A stretch of 34,021 bases of DNA, taken from contig DDXR01000027.1 of assembly GCA_002347565.1 (NCBI GenBank), forward strand, positions 3,106-37,126. The letters run 5' to 3'. Of the stretch, positions 13,840 through 23,439 are shown piece by piece. This DNA comes from a bacterium UBP2_UBA2255. Its GTDB lineage: Bacteria; Edwardsbacteria; AC1; EtOH8. Under the pieces are notes generated by a model. It saw nothing but the letters and a program-made list of their open reading frames with translations, had not been told where the DNA came from and made no database searches. The translations under genes and the position numbers were made by a program. Every line of letters begins with the position of its first letter. Position 1 is the first letter of the stretch.

Positions 13840-14346
13840 GTGAAGATCAGACTGCGGGACCTAGGCGAGGGGCGGCAGGACATTGGGATCGACCAGCCGG
13901 CCGCGCAGCGGGAGCTGCCCGGCTGCGGGCCGCTGCGGGGCGAGCTGGTCGCCGAACGGACCGGGGACGTGGTGCTGGTCACCGGCGAGCTGCGGTTCTC
14001 GGCCGAGCTGTCCTGCAGCCGCTGCCTGCAGCCCTTCTCCGGGACGTTCCGCCAGGAACTCGACCTCTGCTACCGGCCCGCCACGGCAGCCGCAGCGCCC
14101 GGCAAGGAGCGGGAGCTGTCGGCGGACGACCTGGCCGCCAGCGAGTACCACAGGGGCGAGATCGACCTCTGGCCGGAGCTGCGGGAGGCGGTGCTGCTGG
14201 CGCTGCCGCTCAAGCCCCTCTGCCGCGAGGACTGCCGGGGGCTGTGCCCCGCCTGCGGCGCTGACCGCAACCAGGGGGATTGCGGCTGCCGGGAGGACCG
14301 CGGCGATCACCGCTGGGACAGGTTGCGGGAACTGGCAGGAGGGTGA
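13840..14346 (+). CDS. DUF177 (YceD-like) metal-binding protein
   Basis: A GTG start gives a 168-residue protein. The middle reads SAELSCSRCLQPFSGTFRQEL, the conserved CxxC of the YceD/DUF177 family, and the C-terminus has LCREDCRGLCPACGADRNQ ending GDCGC, the usual cysteine-rich tail that probably binds zinc. In most bacteria this gene stands directly before rpmF (ribosomal protein L32), and plant homologues act in 23S rRNA accumulation. Here rpmF does not follow; a radical SAM gene starts 4 bp later. The role in ribosome biogenesis is known from the family, not shown here. Confidence 0.85.
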   Translation: MKIRLRDLGEGRQDIGIDQPAAQRELPGCGPLRGELVAERTGDVVLVTGELRFSAELSCSRCLQPFSGTFRQELDLCYRPATAAAAPGKERELSADDLAASEYHRGEIDLWPELREAVLLALPLKPLCREDCRGLCPACGADRNQGDCGCREDRGDHRWDRLRELAGG

Positions 14347-14349
14347 GCC

Positions 14350-15336
14350 GTGGAGGCCCGCCACTACGAGAAGCTTGACGACCGGCGCGTCCGCTGCCTG
14401 CTGTGCCCGCACCGCTGCCTGATCGCGCCTGGCAAGCGCGGCCAGTGCCGGGTCAGGTCGAATCGGGATGGGGTCCTCGAGGCCGACAGCTACGGCCGGC
14501 CGGTGGCGGTGGCGCTCGATCCGATCGAGAAGAAGCCGCTGTTCCATTTTCACCCCGGAGCAACGGTGCTCTCGACCGGCCCCAACGGCTGCAACCTGTC
14601 CTGCAAGTTCTGCCAGAACTGGCAGATCTCGCAGACCGACCTGCCCACCCAGCGGGTCACGCCGGGCGACCTCGTCGCCCTGGCCTCGCGCGACGGCTCG
14701 ATCGGCATCGCTTACACGTACACCGAACCCCTGGTCTGGTTCGAATTCCTGCTCGACGCCTGCGCGCTGGCCCATGATCAGGGGCTGGTCAACGTGCTGG
14801 TGACCAACGGCACCATCGAGCCCGGGCCGCTGGCCGAGCTGCTGCCGCTGGTCGACGCCATGAACGTCGACCTCAAGAGCATGAACACGGCGTTCTACCG
14901 GGAGGTTTGCGGCGGCGACCGCGACACGGTGCTGCGGACCATCGAGACGGCACGCTCCGCCTGCCGGGTCGAGGTGACCAACCTGGTGATCCCGGGCGCC
15001 AACGACGCGGACCGCGACATCGACGAGCTGTCCGGCTGGCTGGCCGGCGTCGACCCCCTGATCCCGCTCCACCTGTCGCGCTACTTCCCGCAGTACCGGA
15101 TGGAGGCGCCGGCGACGCCCGAACGAACGCTTGACCGCCTGCGGCTGCGCGCCGCCGCCAGGCTGAAGTATGTCTACGTGGGAAACTGCAGCATACCGGG
15201 CGGCGAGGACACCAGCTGCCCGCAGTGCGGCGCCGTCCTGATCGCCCGGCGCGGGTACCGGATCCGGGTCGTCGGGATCGACGGCACCAGGTGCGCGACA
15301 TGCGGCCGTACGGCCGACATCACCGGATTGCATTGA
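14350..15336 (+). CDS. AmmeMemoRadiSam-type radical SAM enzyme (PflA-like)
   Basis: This 328-residue enzyme has a GTG start 4 bp after the DUF177 gene. Radical SAM cysteines are C81, C85 and C88 in GCNLSCKFCQNWQIS. An N-terminal cysteine set (CLLCPHRCLIAPGKRGQC) and a C-terminal zinc-ribbon-like pair of CxxC motifs (CPQC and CATC) match the AmrS subgroup, which usually occurs with Memo and AMMECR1 genes. Neither partner is present in the window. LFHFHPG and the YTYTEPLVWFEFL segment are also typical. The family resembles pyruvate-formate-lyase activators, but its natural substrate is not established. It may be co-transcribed with the DUF177 and DUF4321 genes. Confidence 0.88.
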   Translation: MEARHYEKLDDRRVRCLLCPHRCLIAPGKRGQCRVRSNRDGVLEADSYGRPVAVALDPIEKKPLFHFHPGATVLSTGPNGCNLSCKFCQNWQISQTDLPTQRVTPGDLVALASRDGSIGIAYTYTEPLVWFEFLLDACALAHDQGLVNVLVTNGTIEPGPLAELLPLVDAMNVDLKSMNTAFYREVCGGDRDTVLRTIETARSACRVEVTNLVIPGANDADRDIDELSGWLAGVDPLIPLHLSRYFPQYRMEAPATPERTLDRLRLRAAARLKYVYVGNCSIPGGEDTSCPQCGAVLIARRGYRIRVVGIDGTRCATCGRTADITGLH

Positions 15337-15351
15337 TCGGGGAGCGAGGCC

Positions 15352-15618
15352 ATGCTGAAACGGAAAGGGACCGGGTTCATCTTGCTGCTGCTGCTGGTCG
15401 GTGCGCTGGTCGGCAGCGCCTGCGGCGACCTGCTGGCGAACCTGATTCCCAGCGGCGTCGTCCGCGATTTTTTCACCGCTGCCCTGCGGCCGGGGATTGA
15501 TCCCCCGCTGACCATCAACCTGCTGTGGGCGACGCTGACGCTGGGCTTCACGCTCAAGCTGAACGTCATTGCCGTGCTGGGCGTCATCCTGACGGCATAT
15601 CTCCTGAAATGGGTGTGA
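15352..15618 (+). CDS. DUF4321 small membrane protein
   Basis: This 88-residue protein has two hydrophobic helices, at about 8-28 and 58-86, separated by a loop with LIPSGVVRDFFT. The pattern, with GSACGDLLANLIP after the first helix and GFTLKLNVIAVLGVILTAYLL at the end, fits DUF4321, an uncharacterised family of many anaerobic and candidate-phylum bacteria. The cysteine at 25 follows a signal-like helix, but the helix lacks a proper lipobox. It lies 15 bp after the radical SAM gene and overlaps the start of tilS by several bases. Function unknown. Confidence 0.75.
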   Translation: MLKRKGTGFILLLLLVGALVGSACGDLLANLIPSGVVRDFFTAALRPGIDPPLTINLLWATLTLGFTLKLNVIAVLGVILTAYLLKWV

Positions 15619-17147
15619 GCAGGCCGGCACCGGCGCGGCCCGCCCGGCACCGGGGCGGTGCGAGCGGGCGGACGGCCGGGAACGGGGCGATCGGACGCGA
15701 TCGCCCTTGTGTTTTCCAGCGCAACCGGCCGGGGGAGGCCGGCACCCGGTCTGGCTTGGAGGCAGCGGTCAGGGAGGCCCTGCGGCGGCACCGGCTGGCA
15801 GCGCGCGGCGACCGGGTGCTGGTGGCCCTGTCAGGCGGGCCCGACTCCGTGGCGCTGCTGCACGCGCTGTGGGTTTTGTCGGGAGAGCTCGGCATCACGG
15901 TCTGCGCCGCGCATCTGGACCACCGGCTGCGGGGCCGGGCGTCCGCGGCCGACGCCGCCTTCGCCCGTTCCCTGGCAAGGCGGCTGGGCGTGCGGTTCCT
16001 GTCCGGGGCCGCGGACGTGCGGTTGGCGGCGGCGCGCGGCAAGCGTTCGTTGGAGACGGCGGCCCGCGAGGCCCGGCAGCTGTTCCTGGCCCGGGCCGCA
16101 CGGCGCCTGGCGTGCGGCGCCATCGCGACCGGGCACACCAGGGACGACCAGGCGGAGACCGTGCTGATGCGCCTGCTGCGCGGCACCGGGCTGTCAGGCC
16201 TGGCCGGGATACCCCGGTGCAACGGTCAGTACATCCGCCCGCTGCTCGGCGTCCGGCGGGAGCAAGTGCTGGCCTACCTGGCCGAGTGTCGCCTGCCGCA
16301 CCGGCTCGACCGTTCGAATCTCGACACGGCCATCACCAGGAACCGGATCAGGCACCGGCTGCTGCCGCAGCTGGCCGGGTACAATCCCCGGATCGTGGAA
16401 ACCCTGGCGCGACTGGCCGACACCTCCGCCGAGGACCTGGCCGTCCTCAGGGAGGCGGCCGACCGCGCGGCCTGCCGCTGCGCAACCGTCCGTTCGTCCC
16501 AAATCGCTGTTGACTTGGGGCGCTTCAACAGGTATAATAAAGGTTTGCGGCGCATGGTGCTCCGATGGTGCGCCGCGAGGCTCGGCTGCAGCGCGGCCCC
16601 GGAATGCGGACAGGTCGATGATGCGCTGGCCCTGATGGAAAAGCGGTCGGTCGGCGCGCGGTTCCGGCTGGCCGACCGGGTCTGGATCGAGATCGGGTAC
16701 CGCGCGGCGGCGATCGGCCGGCTGGCGGGGCCGGCTGGCCCGGCCGCCACGGCGGGCAGGGAGCTCGCGCTGCGGATCCCCGGCGTCACCAGGTTCGGCG
16801 GGTTCGCGCTGCAGGCCACACGGGAACGGTTTCCCGCCGCCGCCGGAAACCGGGATGAAATGACCGCGTGGTTCGACCGGGATGAAATACACAAGCACGG
16901 CCTGACCGTCGGCAGCCGCCGGCCGGGCGAGCGGATCATCCCGTTTCGCGCCAGCCACCGGGCGCAGATCGCACGGCTGATGGTCGACGCCAAGATCGCT
17001 CGCGGGCGCCGGGGCGGCTGGCCGGTGGTCCGCTGCCGGGGTGCGGCGGCCTGGATCCCCGGCGTGCGGCGTTCGTCACAGGCGCCGGTGACGCCGCGCA
17101 GCAGGAACGCAATCAAAGTGGTGTGCATCGATGAAGGCAACGCATAG
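15609..17147 (+). CDS. tilS: tRNA(Ile)-lysidine synthase
   Basis: TilS ligates lysine to the wobble cytidine of the CAU-anticodon isoleucine tRNA. The ATP-binding loop VALSGGPDSVALLHAL (nt 15822-15869) and ATGHTRDDQAETVLMRLLRGTGLSGLAG are definitive. The N-terminal start is unclear. ATG 15609 and GTG 15615 both overlap the DUF4321 stop and add a Pro/Arg/Gly-rich leader of about 70 residues that the family lacks. TTG 15756 gives 463 residues, the usual length and normal distance to SGGPDS, with GGGGGAGG 17 bp before it. TTG 15756 may well be the true start. Near 16500-16550 the codons turn A/T-ending and contain a near-consensus promoter. The 3' end overlaps hpt by 17 bp. The C-terminal TilS domain is present. 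Confidence 0.92.
   Translation: MGVSRPAPARPARHRGGASGRTAGNGAIGRDRPCVFQRNRPGEAGTRSGLEAAVREALRRHRLAARGDRVLVALSGGPDSVALLHALWVLSGELGITVCAAHLDHRLRGRASAADAAFARSLARRLGVRFLSGAADVRLAAARGKRSLETAAREARQLFLARAARRLACGAIATGHTRDDQAETVLMRLLRGTGLSGLAGIPRCNGQYIRPLLGVRREQVLAYLAECRLPHRLDRSNLDTAITRNRIRHRLLPQLAGYNPRIVETLARLADTSAEDLAVLREAADRAACRCATVRSSQIAVDLGRFNRYNKGLRRMVLRWCAARLGCSAAPECGQVDDALALMEKRSVGARFRLADRVWIEIGYRAAAIGRLAGPAGPAATAGRELALRIPGVTRFGGFALQATRERFPAAAGNRDEMTAWFDRDEIHKHGLTVGSRRPGERIIPFRASHRAQIARLMVDAKIARGRRGGWPVVRCRGAAAWIPGVRRSSQAPVTPRSRNAIKVVCIDEGNA
16510..16538 (+). promoter_or_regulatory. Near-consensus sigma-70 promoter inside tilS
   Basis: TTGACT (16510-16515), exactly 17 bp, then TATAAT (16533-16538): eleven of twelve consensus bases at ideal spacing. 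The -10 falls on codons TAT AAT, followed by AAA GGT TTG, an A/T-ending run unlike the GC-ending codons around it. That suggests the promoter is kept by selection. It would start transcription near 16545 and drive hpt, ftsH and folE. Confidence 0.6.
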
Positions 17148-17651
17148 GACGCTGATCAGCCGTTCCCGGCTGCAGCGGCGGATCGCGGTCCTGGGGAAGC
17201 GGATCTCGCGGGACTACCGCGACAAGCGCCCGGTGCTGGTGGGCGTGCTGAGGGGATCGTTCGTCTTTTTGGCCGACCTGATCCGCGCAATCGACACCCC
17301 GGTGGAGGTCGACTTCATTTCGGTCGGGAGCTACGGCGATGCCACGGCCAGCTCGGGCGTGGTGCGCTTGCTGCAGGACCTGGGCACCAGCATCAAGGGG
17401 CGGCACGTGATCCTGGTGGAGGACATCGTCGACACAGGGCTGACCCTGCACTACCTGATCGACAATCTGCGGACCCGCGAGCCCAGGAGCCTGGCGGTGT
17501 GCGCCCTGCTGGACAAGCGCGTCAAGCGCCGGGTCAGGGTGCCGCTCAAGTACGCGGGGTTCGTGATCCCCGACCGGTTCGTGGTGGGCTACGGCCTGGA
17601 CCACGCCCAGCTCCACCGCAACATCCCCCACATCAGCTGGATCGAGGAGCG

Positions 17652-17655
<4 letters not shown>
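17131..17655 (+). CDS. hpt: Hypoxanthine phosphoribosyltransferase
   Basis: Hpt salvages hypoxanthine (and usually guanine) with PRPP to IMP or GMP. The 174-residue protein carries the PRPP loop VILVEDIVDTGLTL with E97, D98, D101, T102 and G103, the GVLRGSFVFLADL loop, and the base-binding C-terminal segment IPDRFVVGYGLDH. The start ATG 17131 lies inside the end of tilS, and the stop overlaps the ftsH start in ATGA. The tilS-hpt-ftsH order is the well-known one of Bacillus and many other bacteria. It is likely transcribed from the internal tilS promoter as well as by read-through. Confidence 0.95.
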
Positions 17656-19563
<1,908 letters not shown>

Positions 19564-19580
<17 letters not shown>

Positions 19581-20160
19581 GGCCACGGCCCGTCGGGCCG
19601 TCAGCGCGGCGCAGGTCGAGCGATCCGTGCGGTCGCTGCTGGTGGCCCTGGGCGAGGACCCGGAGCGCGAGGGGCTGCGCGACACGCCCTGCCGCGTGGC
19701 CCGGATGTACGAGGAGATCCTGTCCGGCATGGCCGCCGACCCCATCGATGAGCTCAAGGTCTACACGGCCAGGAACGACGACGAGATGATTCTCGTGCGG
19801 GACATCACGTTCCATTCGGTCTGCGAGCACCACCTGCTGCCGTTCTTCGGCAGGGTGCACATCGCCTACCTTCCTCGCCACAACACCATCACCGGGTTCT
19901 CCAGCCTGGTCAAGGTGGTGGAGGCCATGGCCAGGCGGCTGCAATTGCAGGAACGCCTGGCGGCGGACATCGCCGACCTGCTGATGAAGAAACTGAAACC
20001 ATTGGGTGTATTGGTCGTGGTAGAAGCGGAGCACCTGTGCCTGACCATGCGGGGGGTCAAGAAGCCGGGCTCGTCGGTCGTCACCTCGGCCATCCGCGGC
20101 GGCATGAAGCGGGAATCAACCCGGCTGGAGGCGCTGTCGCTGATAAAAGGGCGGTCCTAA
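19564..20160 (+). CDS. folE: GTP cyclohydrolase I
   Basis: FolE turns GTP into 7,8-dihydroneopterin triphosphate, the first step of folate (or tetrahydrobiopterin and queuosine) synthesis. In the 198-residue protein the zinc ligands are C87 and H90 in SVCEHHLLPF and C159 in EAEHLCLTMRG. The substrate loop GFSSLVKVVEAMARRLQLQERL is intact. ATG 19564 overlaps ftsH by 17 bp. Its folate partner folP lies 3.3 kb further on, behind two secreted-protein genes, so a normally adjacent folE-folP pair has been separated. A run of T (20162-20167) follows the stop, but no hairpin precedes it. The last 180 bases become less GC-rich toward the island boundary. Confidence 0.96.
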
Positions 20161-20183
20161 CTTTTTGTTAGCCACACAAAGCT

Positions 20184-20202
20184 TGCCCTGAGTCGTGTCG
20201 AA
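20184..20202. repeat. Left copy of a short inverted repeat flanking the first secreted-protein gene
   Basis: TGCCCTGAG-T-CGTGTCGAA is repeated in reverse orientation, without the middle T, as TTCGACACGCTCAGGGCA at 21718-21735. A looser relative stands at 4317-4339. The pair brackets the gene 20239-21702 at 36 bp upstream and 15 bp downstream. Confidence 0.6.
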
Positions 20203-20238
20203 TGGGCACATAATCACAAATATTAATGGGAGCCACCC

Positions 20239-21702
20239 ATGTCCAGAAAAAAATTTACCATGCTGATGACAGCGGTTGTGTGTTGTCTGGCGGCGGCAAC
20301 TGCCTGGGCCCAGCCAAAATATACTGATTTTCCCATAGCTGTTGGTGACTCAAGCGCAATATCAATTTCCGGGGCTTATGATGGCGTAAATTATTTGGTG
20401 GGCATTGAAGGCAGCATAGTGTCTGAAAATCATATTACGGCGCAGTTGGTGTCTCCCAGCGGCAGTTTGGTCGGTTCCAGGATTTCGGTGGGCAGGACCG
20501 GTGGGGCTCCTTATGTGGCATTTGACGGGACAAACTATCTTATGACCTGGACTGATGATGAACATGGCATTGACAACGCCAACGTTTACGGGCAATTCGT
20601 AAGTGTATCGGGCAGTTTAGTGGGACCGGCTTTCCCCATAGTTGCGTTATCTGGCGCTGAACATGCCAGGGGCATAACTTTTGGCGATACTACTTATCTG
20701 CTGGTTTATCATGTTAACGACATTCTTTTCGGGCAGCGCCTCAGTAAGGCCGGAAATCTGATCGGAGGGGAAGTACAGATCAGCAACACAACTGCGCATG
20801 ATCCAGGCATAGCCTTTGACGGCATAAACTTTCTGACGGCTTGGTGCGATGACATTGATGACTGCGATATTTTCGGGCAGTTCGTAAGCCCGTCAGGGGT
20901 CTTGGTGGGCACCAACTTCTTAATAGATGGCGGTCCTTATCGCAGTGACAACCCCGTGTCACTTGCCTTTAACGGTTTAAGGTATCTGGTGGCTTTTCAT
21001 GATCAGGCCAATAATATTGACAGCACAGGGTGGAATCTCTTAGGTTGCTTTGTTACGACTACCGGGGTCGTTGAAGATAAGTTTACCATTTGCGATTCCA
21101 CTAAAAATCCGCAGTTCCCCATGATTGCCTTTGACGGCGCAAGCTATCTGATAGCCTGGGACAATTATACAACTGCCCATGATACGGGATATTGTGCGGG
21201 AAGGTTTTTCAATACCACGGGTTCTCCGCTGGATACCACATTTACCATTTTCATCCCGTCGGGCGGTAACCTCCCGTTCTATGGAGGTCTTATCTATGGA
21301 GGAAATCAATTCTTATCCTTTAACAATAGCATAGATGCGGCTTTCACTATTAGTTATGTCTACGGGGCGCTTATCCCAAAGTATACCGGGGTAGCCGGGA
21401 ACCCGGCTGAACCTTTTACCGGTTACAGCTTCAAATTAGGGCAGAACGCGCCCAACCCGTTTAAACAATCAACCACGATCAATTACCAATTGACAAAACC
21501 AGGCTTGGTAAATTTATCGGTCTACAATACAGCGGGACAGTTGGTGAAAACGCTGGTCAAGGCATATTGCAAGCCCGGCAGTTATACCGTTAACTGGAAC
21601 TGCCAGGGGAATGATAATCGTAAAGTGGCCAACGGGGTATATATGGTAAGAATGGAGTCTGAAGGCCGGGCGGTTACCAATAAGATGGTGGTAGTGAGGT
21701 AA
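20239..21702 (+). CDS. Secreted propeller-like repeat protein with type IX (Por) sorting domain, copy 1
   Basis: This 487-residue protein has a clean signal peptide (MSRKKFTMLMTAVVCCLAAATAWA, cut before QPKYTD). The body consists of about six repeats of some 50 residues with the pattern [IV]xFDGxNYLxxW, then IYGQFVSxSGxLVG, suggesting a beta-propeller; no enzyme motif is seen. The last 85 residues (FKLGQNAPNPFKQSTTINYQL through VANGVYMVRMES) are a type A sorting domain of the Por system, which directs transport across the outer membrane. GGGAG stands 6 bp before ATG. Codons are clearly more A/T-ending than in folE and folP, and the gene is flanked by inverted repeats. It is paralogous to 21943-23394. 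The cellular role is unknown; a surface adhesin or binding protein is a guess. Confidence 0.88.
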   Translation: MSRKKFTMLMTAVVCCLAAATAWAQPKYTDFPIAVGDSSAISISGAYDGVNYLVGIEGSIVSENHITAQLVSPSGSLVGSRISVGRTGGAPYVAFDGTNYLMTWTDDEHGIDNANVYGQFVSVSGSLVGPAFPIVALSGAEHARGITFGDTTYLLVYHVNDILFGQRLSKAGNLIGGEVQISNTTAHDPGIAFDGINFLTAWCDDIDDCDIFGQFVSPSGVLVGTNFLIDGGPYRSDNPVSLAFNGLRYLVAFHDQANNIDSTGWNLLGCFVTTTGVVEDKFTICDSTKNPQFPMIAFDGASYLIAWDNYTTAHDTGYCAGRFFNTTGSPLDTTFTIFIPSGGNLPFYGGLIYGGNQFLSFNNSIDAAFTISYVYGALIPKYTGVAGNPAEPFTGYSFKLGQNAPNPFKQSTTINYQLTKPGLVNLSVYNTAGQLVKTLVKAYCKPGSYTVNWNCQGNDNRKVANGVYMVRMESEGRAVTNKMVVVR

Positions 21703-21717
21703 CCTCTCCCTTTCGAC

Positions 21718-21735
21718 TTCGACACGCTCAGGGCA
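21718..21735. repeat. Right copy of the inverted repeat flanking the first secreted-protein gene
   Basis: TTCGACACGCTCAGGGCA is the reverse complement of the two blocks at 20184-20192 and 20194-20202. It stands 15 bp after the stop of the first secreted-protein gene and directly before the tandem repeat. Confidence 0.6.
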
Positions 21736-21737
21736 GG

Positions 21738-21842
21738 CCTTTACCTGGCTCCGATAAACCTCTGACAGGCTCTGGTAAACCTTTACCTGCCTCTGGTAAA
21801 CCTCTGACAGGCTCTGGTAGACTTATACCAGGCAATGGTAGA
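21738..21842. repeat. 21-bp tandem repeat, five units in alternating A and B forms
   Basis: Five contiguous 21-bp units start at 21738, 21759, 21780, 21801 and 21822. Units 1 and 3 begin CCTTTACCTG; units 2 and 4 begin CCTCTGACAG and are identical at 20 of 21 bases; unit 5 is diverged. A sixth partial unit follows at 21843. All end in a GGTAAA/GGTAGA-like hexamer. The alternation points to amplification of a 42-bp dimer. One frame stays open through the array and would encode PLTGSGK-like heptads up to TAA 21915-21917, but it has no start codon. No spacers are present, so this is not a CRISPR. Confidence 0.85.
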
Positions 21843-21942
21843 CCTTTATTCGCCATAAATACGCCTTTAGCGCATTTTGGCAGAGCATGTAAATCATTTA
21901 ACCAAACACCAGATTAACCAAATGACAAGGAAGAGGATAATC

Positions 21943-23394
21943 ATGCGCAAAAAACTGTTTACCATCCTGCTGTCAGCTGTTGTGTGCTGTCTGGCGGCGG
22001 CAACGGCCTTGGCCCAAGCAAAATTCGTAGAATTTCCCATTGCCGTGGGAAGAGACAGTACCTTTAGTACGGGAGCGGTTTATGGCAATACAACAGGCCT
22101 GGTAGCCATATTGGGCGATACTCTTAGTCAATACAATGTTACTGCCCAGTTGGTCTATCCGCCGGATAGTTTAATTGGGAACCGAATCTCTGTAGGCAGA
22201 GCCGGTGTTTTCCCTGGAGGAGTAGTGGTTGTATTTGACGGAGCCAACTATCTCCTGGCTTGGAAAGAAAATACCGGCGATATAAACGGGCAATTCATCA
22301 ATGAAACAGGTAACTTGGTGGGGTCCTATTTTACCATTGCTACAAATACATCAACTGAGGGGCCTTGGTCCGGTGGTATGGCTTTTAACGATACTACTTA
22401 CTTTGGGGTGTTTGCTAAGGCTGACACTCATCTCTACGGACAGCGAATAAGCAAAAGTGGGGTTTTGATCGGCGGCCAAATACAGATCAGCAATAATCAT
22501 GCGCGGGATATTTCCCTCGCTTACGATGGCACCAATTATCTGGCTGCTTGGGTTGAAGTGATCTCCGATATAGATAAAGATATATACGGACAGTTTATCA
22601 ACAAGTCGGGGTCACTGGTCGGAACCAATTTTTTAATTGATGGCGGGCCAAATTACAGCGACAATCCAACAGCACTTGCTTGTGATGGTGCACGGTATTT
22701 ACTTGCCTACCATGAAACGCCGGATACCAATACAAAGTGGACCTTGATGGGACGTTTTATCACCACATCGGGGACGGTGGAAGAATCGATAGTCATCTGC
22801 GATTCTACGAAAGACCCTGGATTCCCAAGTATCTCTTTTGATGGCGACCACTACTTGACAACCTGGACGCAATCTATTGATCTATCTCTCATGGGGCAGT
22901 TCTGGACCCCGGCAGGTTTGCCGGTAGACGCGCCATTTACAATTTTCAATTCAGTCGGTGGCAAGATACCTTTTGGAGGTTGCGGGTTCGGAGGCGGGTG
23001 GTTTTTGGCTGTCGGTTCTATGGTTGATTTTAGCTTTACAGATGGCGATGTTTACGGGGCCTTTATCCCCAAATACACCGGGGTGGCTGGCAACCCGGTT
23101 GACCCGGTTAACGTTTCCAGTTTCAAATTAGGGCAAAATGCGCCCAACCCGTTTAAACAATCAACCACGATCAATTACCAATTGACAAAACCCGGCCTGG
23201 TAAATTTAACGGTCTACAACACGGCGGGGCAGTTGGTGAAAACGCTGGTCAATGACTACCGCCAGCCCGGCAGTTATACCGTTAACTGGGACTGTCAGGG
23301 GAATGACAAGCGCAAAGTGGCCAACGGGGTATTCTTGGTAAGAATGGAGTCTGAAGGCCGTGCGGTTACTAATAAGATGGTAGTGGTGAGGTGA
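21943..23394 (+). CDS. Secreted propeller-like repeat protein with type IX (Por) sorting domain, copy 2
   Basis: This 483-residue paralogue of the preceding gene has the signal peptide MRKKLFTILLSAVVCCLAAATALA. ATG 21943 is chosen because AGGAAGAGG lies 7 bp upstream and the alignment with copy 1 begins there; in-frame ATGs at 21877 and 21922 would spoil the signal peptide. The body has the same repeats (FDGANYLLAW, INGQFINETGNLVG, LAYDGTNYLAAW). The type A sorting domain fills the last 85 residues. At the DNA level the sorting domain and signal peptide are nearly identical to copy 1, while the middle has diverged strongly. Base composition is low in GC. Its stop is followed by a small hairpin and folP. 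Confidence 0.88.
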   Translation: MRKKLFTILLSAVVCCLAAATALAQAKFVEFPIAVGRDSTFSTGAVYGNTTGLVAILGDTLSQYNVTAQLVYPPDSLIGNRISVGRAGVFPGGVVVVFDGANYLLAWKENTGDINGQFINETGNLVGSYFTIATNTSTEGPWSGGMAFNDTTYFGVFAKADTHLYGQRISKSGVLIGGQIQISNNHARDISLAYDGTNYLAAWVEVISDIDKDIYGQFINKSGSLVGTNFLIDGGPNYSDNPTALACDGARYLLAYHETPDTNTKWTLMGRFITTSGTVEESIVICDSTKDPGFPSISFDGDHYLTTWTQSIDLSLMGQFWTPAGLPVDAPFTIFNSVGGKIPFGGCGFGGGWFLAVGSMVDFSFTDGDVYGAFIPKYTGVAGNPVDPVNVSSFKLGQNAPNPFKQSTTINYQLTKPGLVNLTVYNTAGQLVKTLVNDYRQPGSYTVNWDCQGNDKRKVANGVFLVRMESEGRAVTNKMVVVR

Positions 23395-23405
23395 CACACC
23401 CCCGG

Positions 23406-23424
23406 CCCCTCTTGAATTGAGGGG
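23406..23424 (+). promoter_or_regulatory. Small stem-loop covering the folP ribosome-site region
   Basis: CCCCTC (23406-23411) pairs with GAGGGG (23419-23424) around a seven-base loop. The right arm is the only purine-rich stretch (GAGGGGAG) before ATG 23440 and may serve as a distant ribosome site, so the stem could limit folP translation. It may also mark the end of the copy 2 transcript. Confidence 0.35.
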
Positions 23425-23439
23425 AGATAAAAGCATAGC

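Noticed and set aside
20183..20215. Promoter for the first cargo gene (TTGCCC ... CATAAT)
   Set aside because: The spacing is 20 bp and the -35 match is poor; too weak to report.
21738..21842. CRISPR array
   Set aside because: Units are 21 bp and contiguous with no spacers, and no cas genes are nearby.
21738..21917. Heptapeptide-repeat protein from the 21-bp array
   Set aside because: The frame is open but has no ATG, GTG or TTG with a ribosome site; kept only as a note.
20239..23394. The secreted pair as an insertion sequence or transposon
   Set aside because: No transposase, no terminal repeats around the whole pair and no target duplication visible; only short inverted repeats around the first gene.
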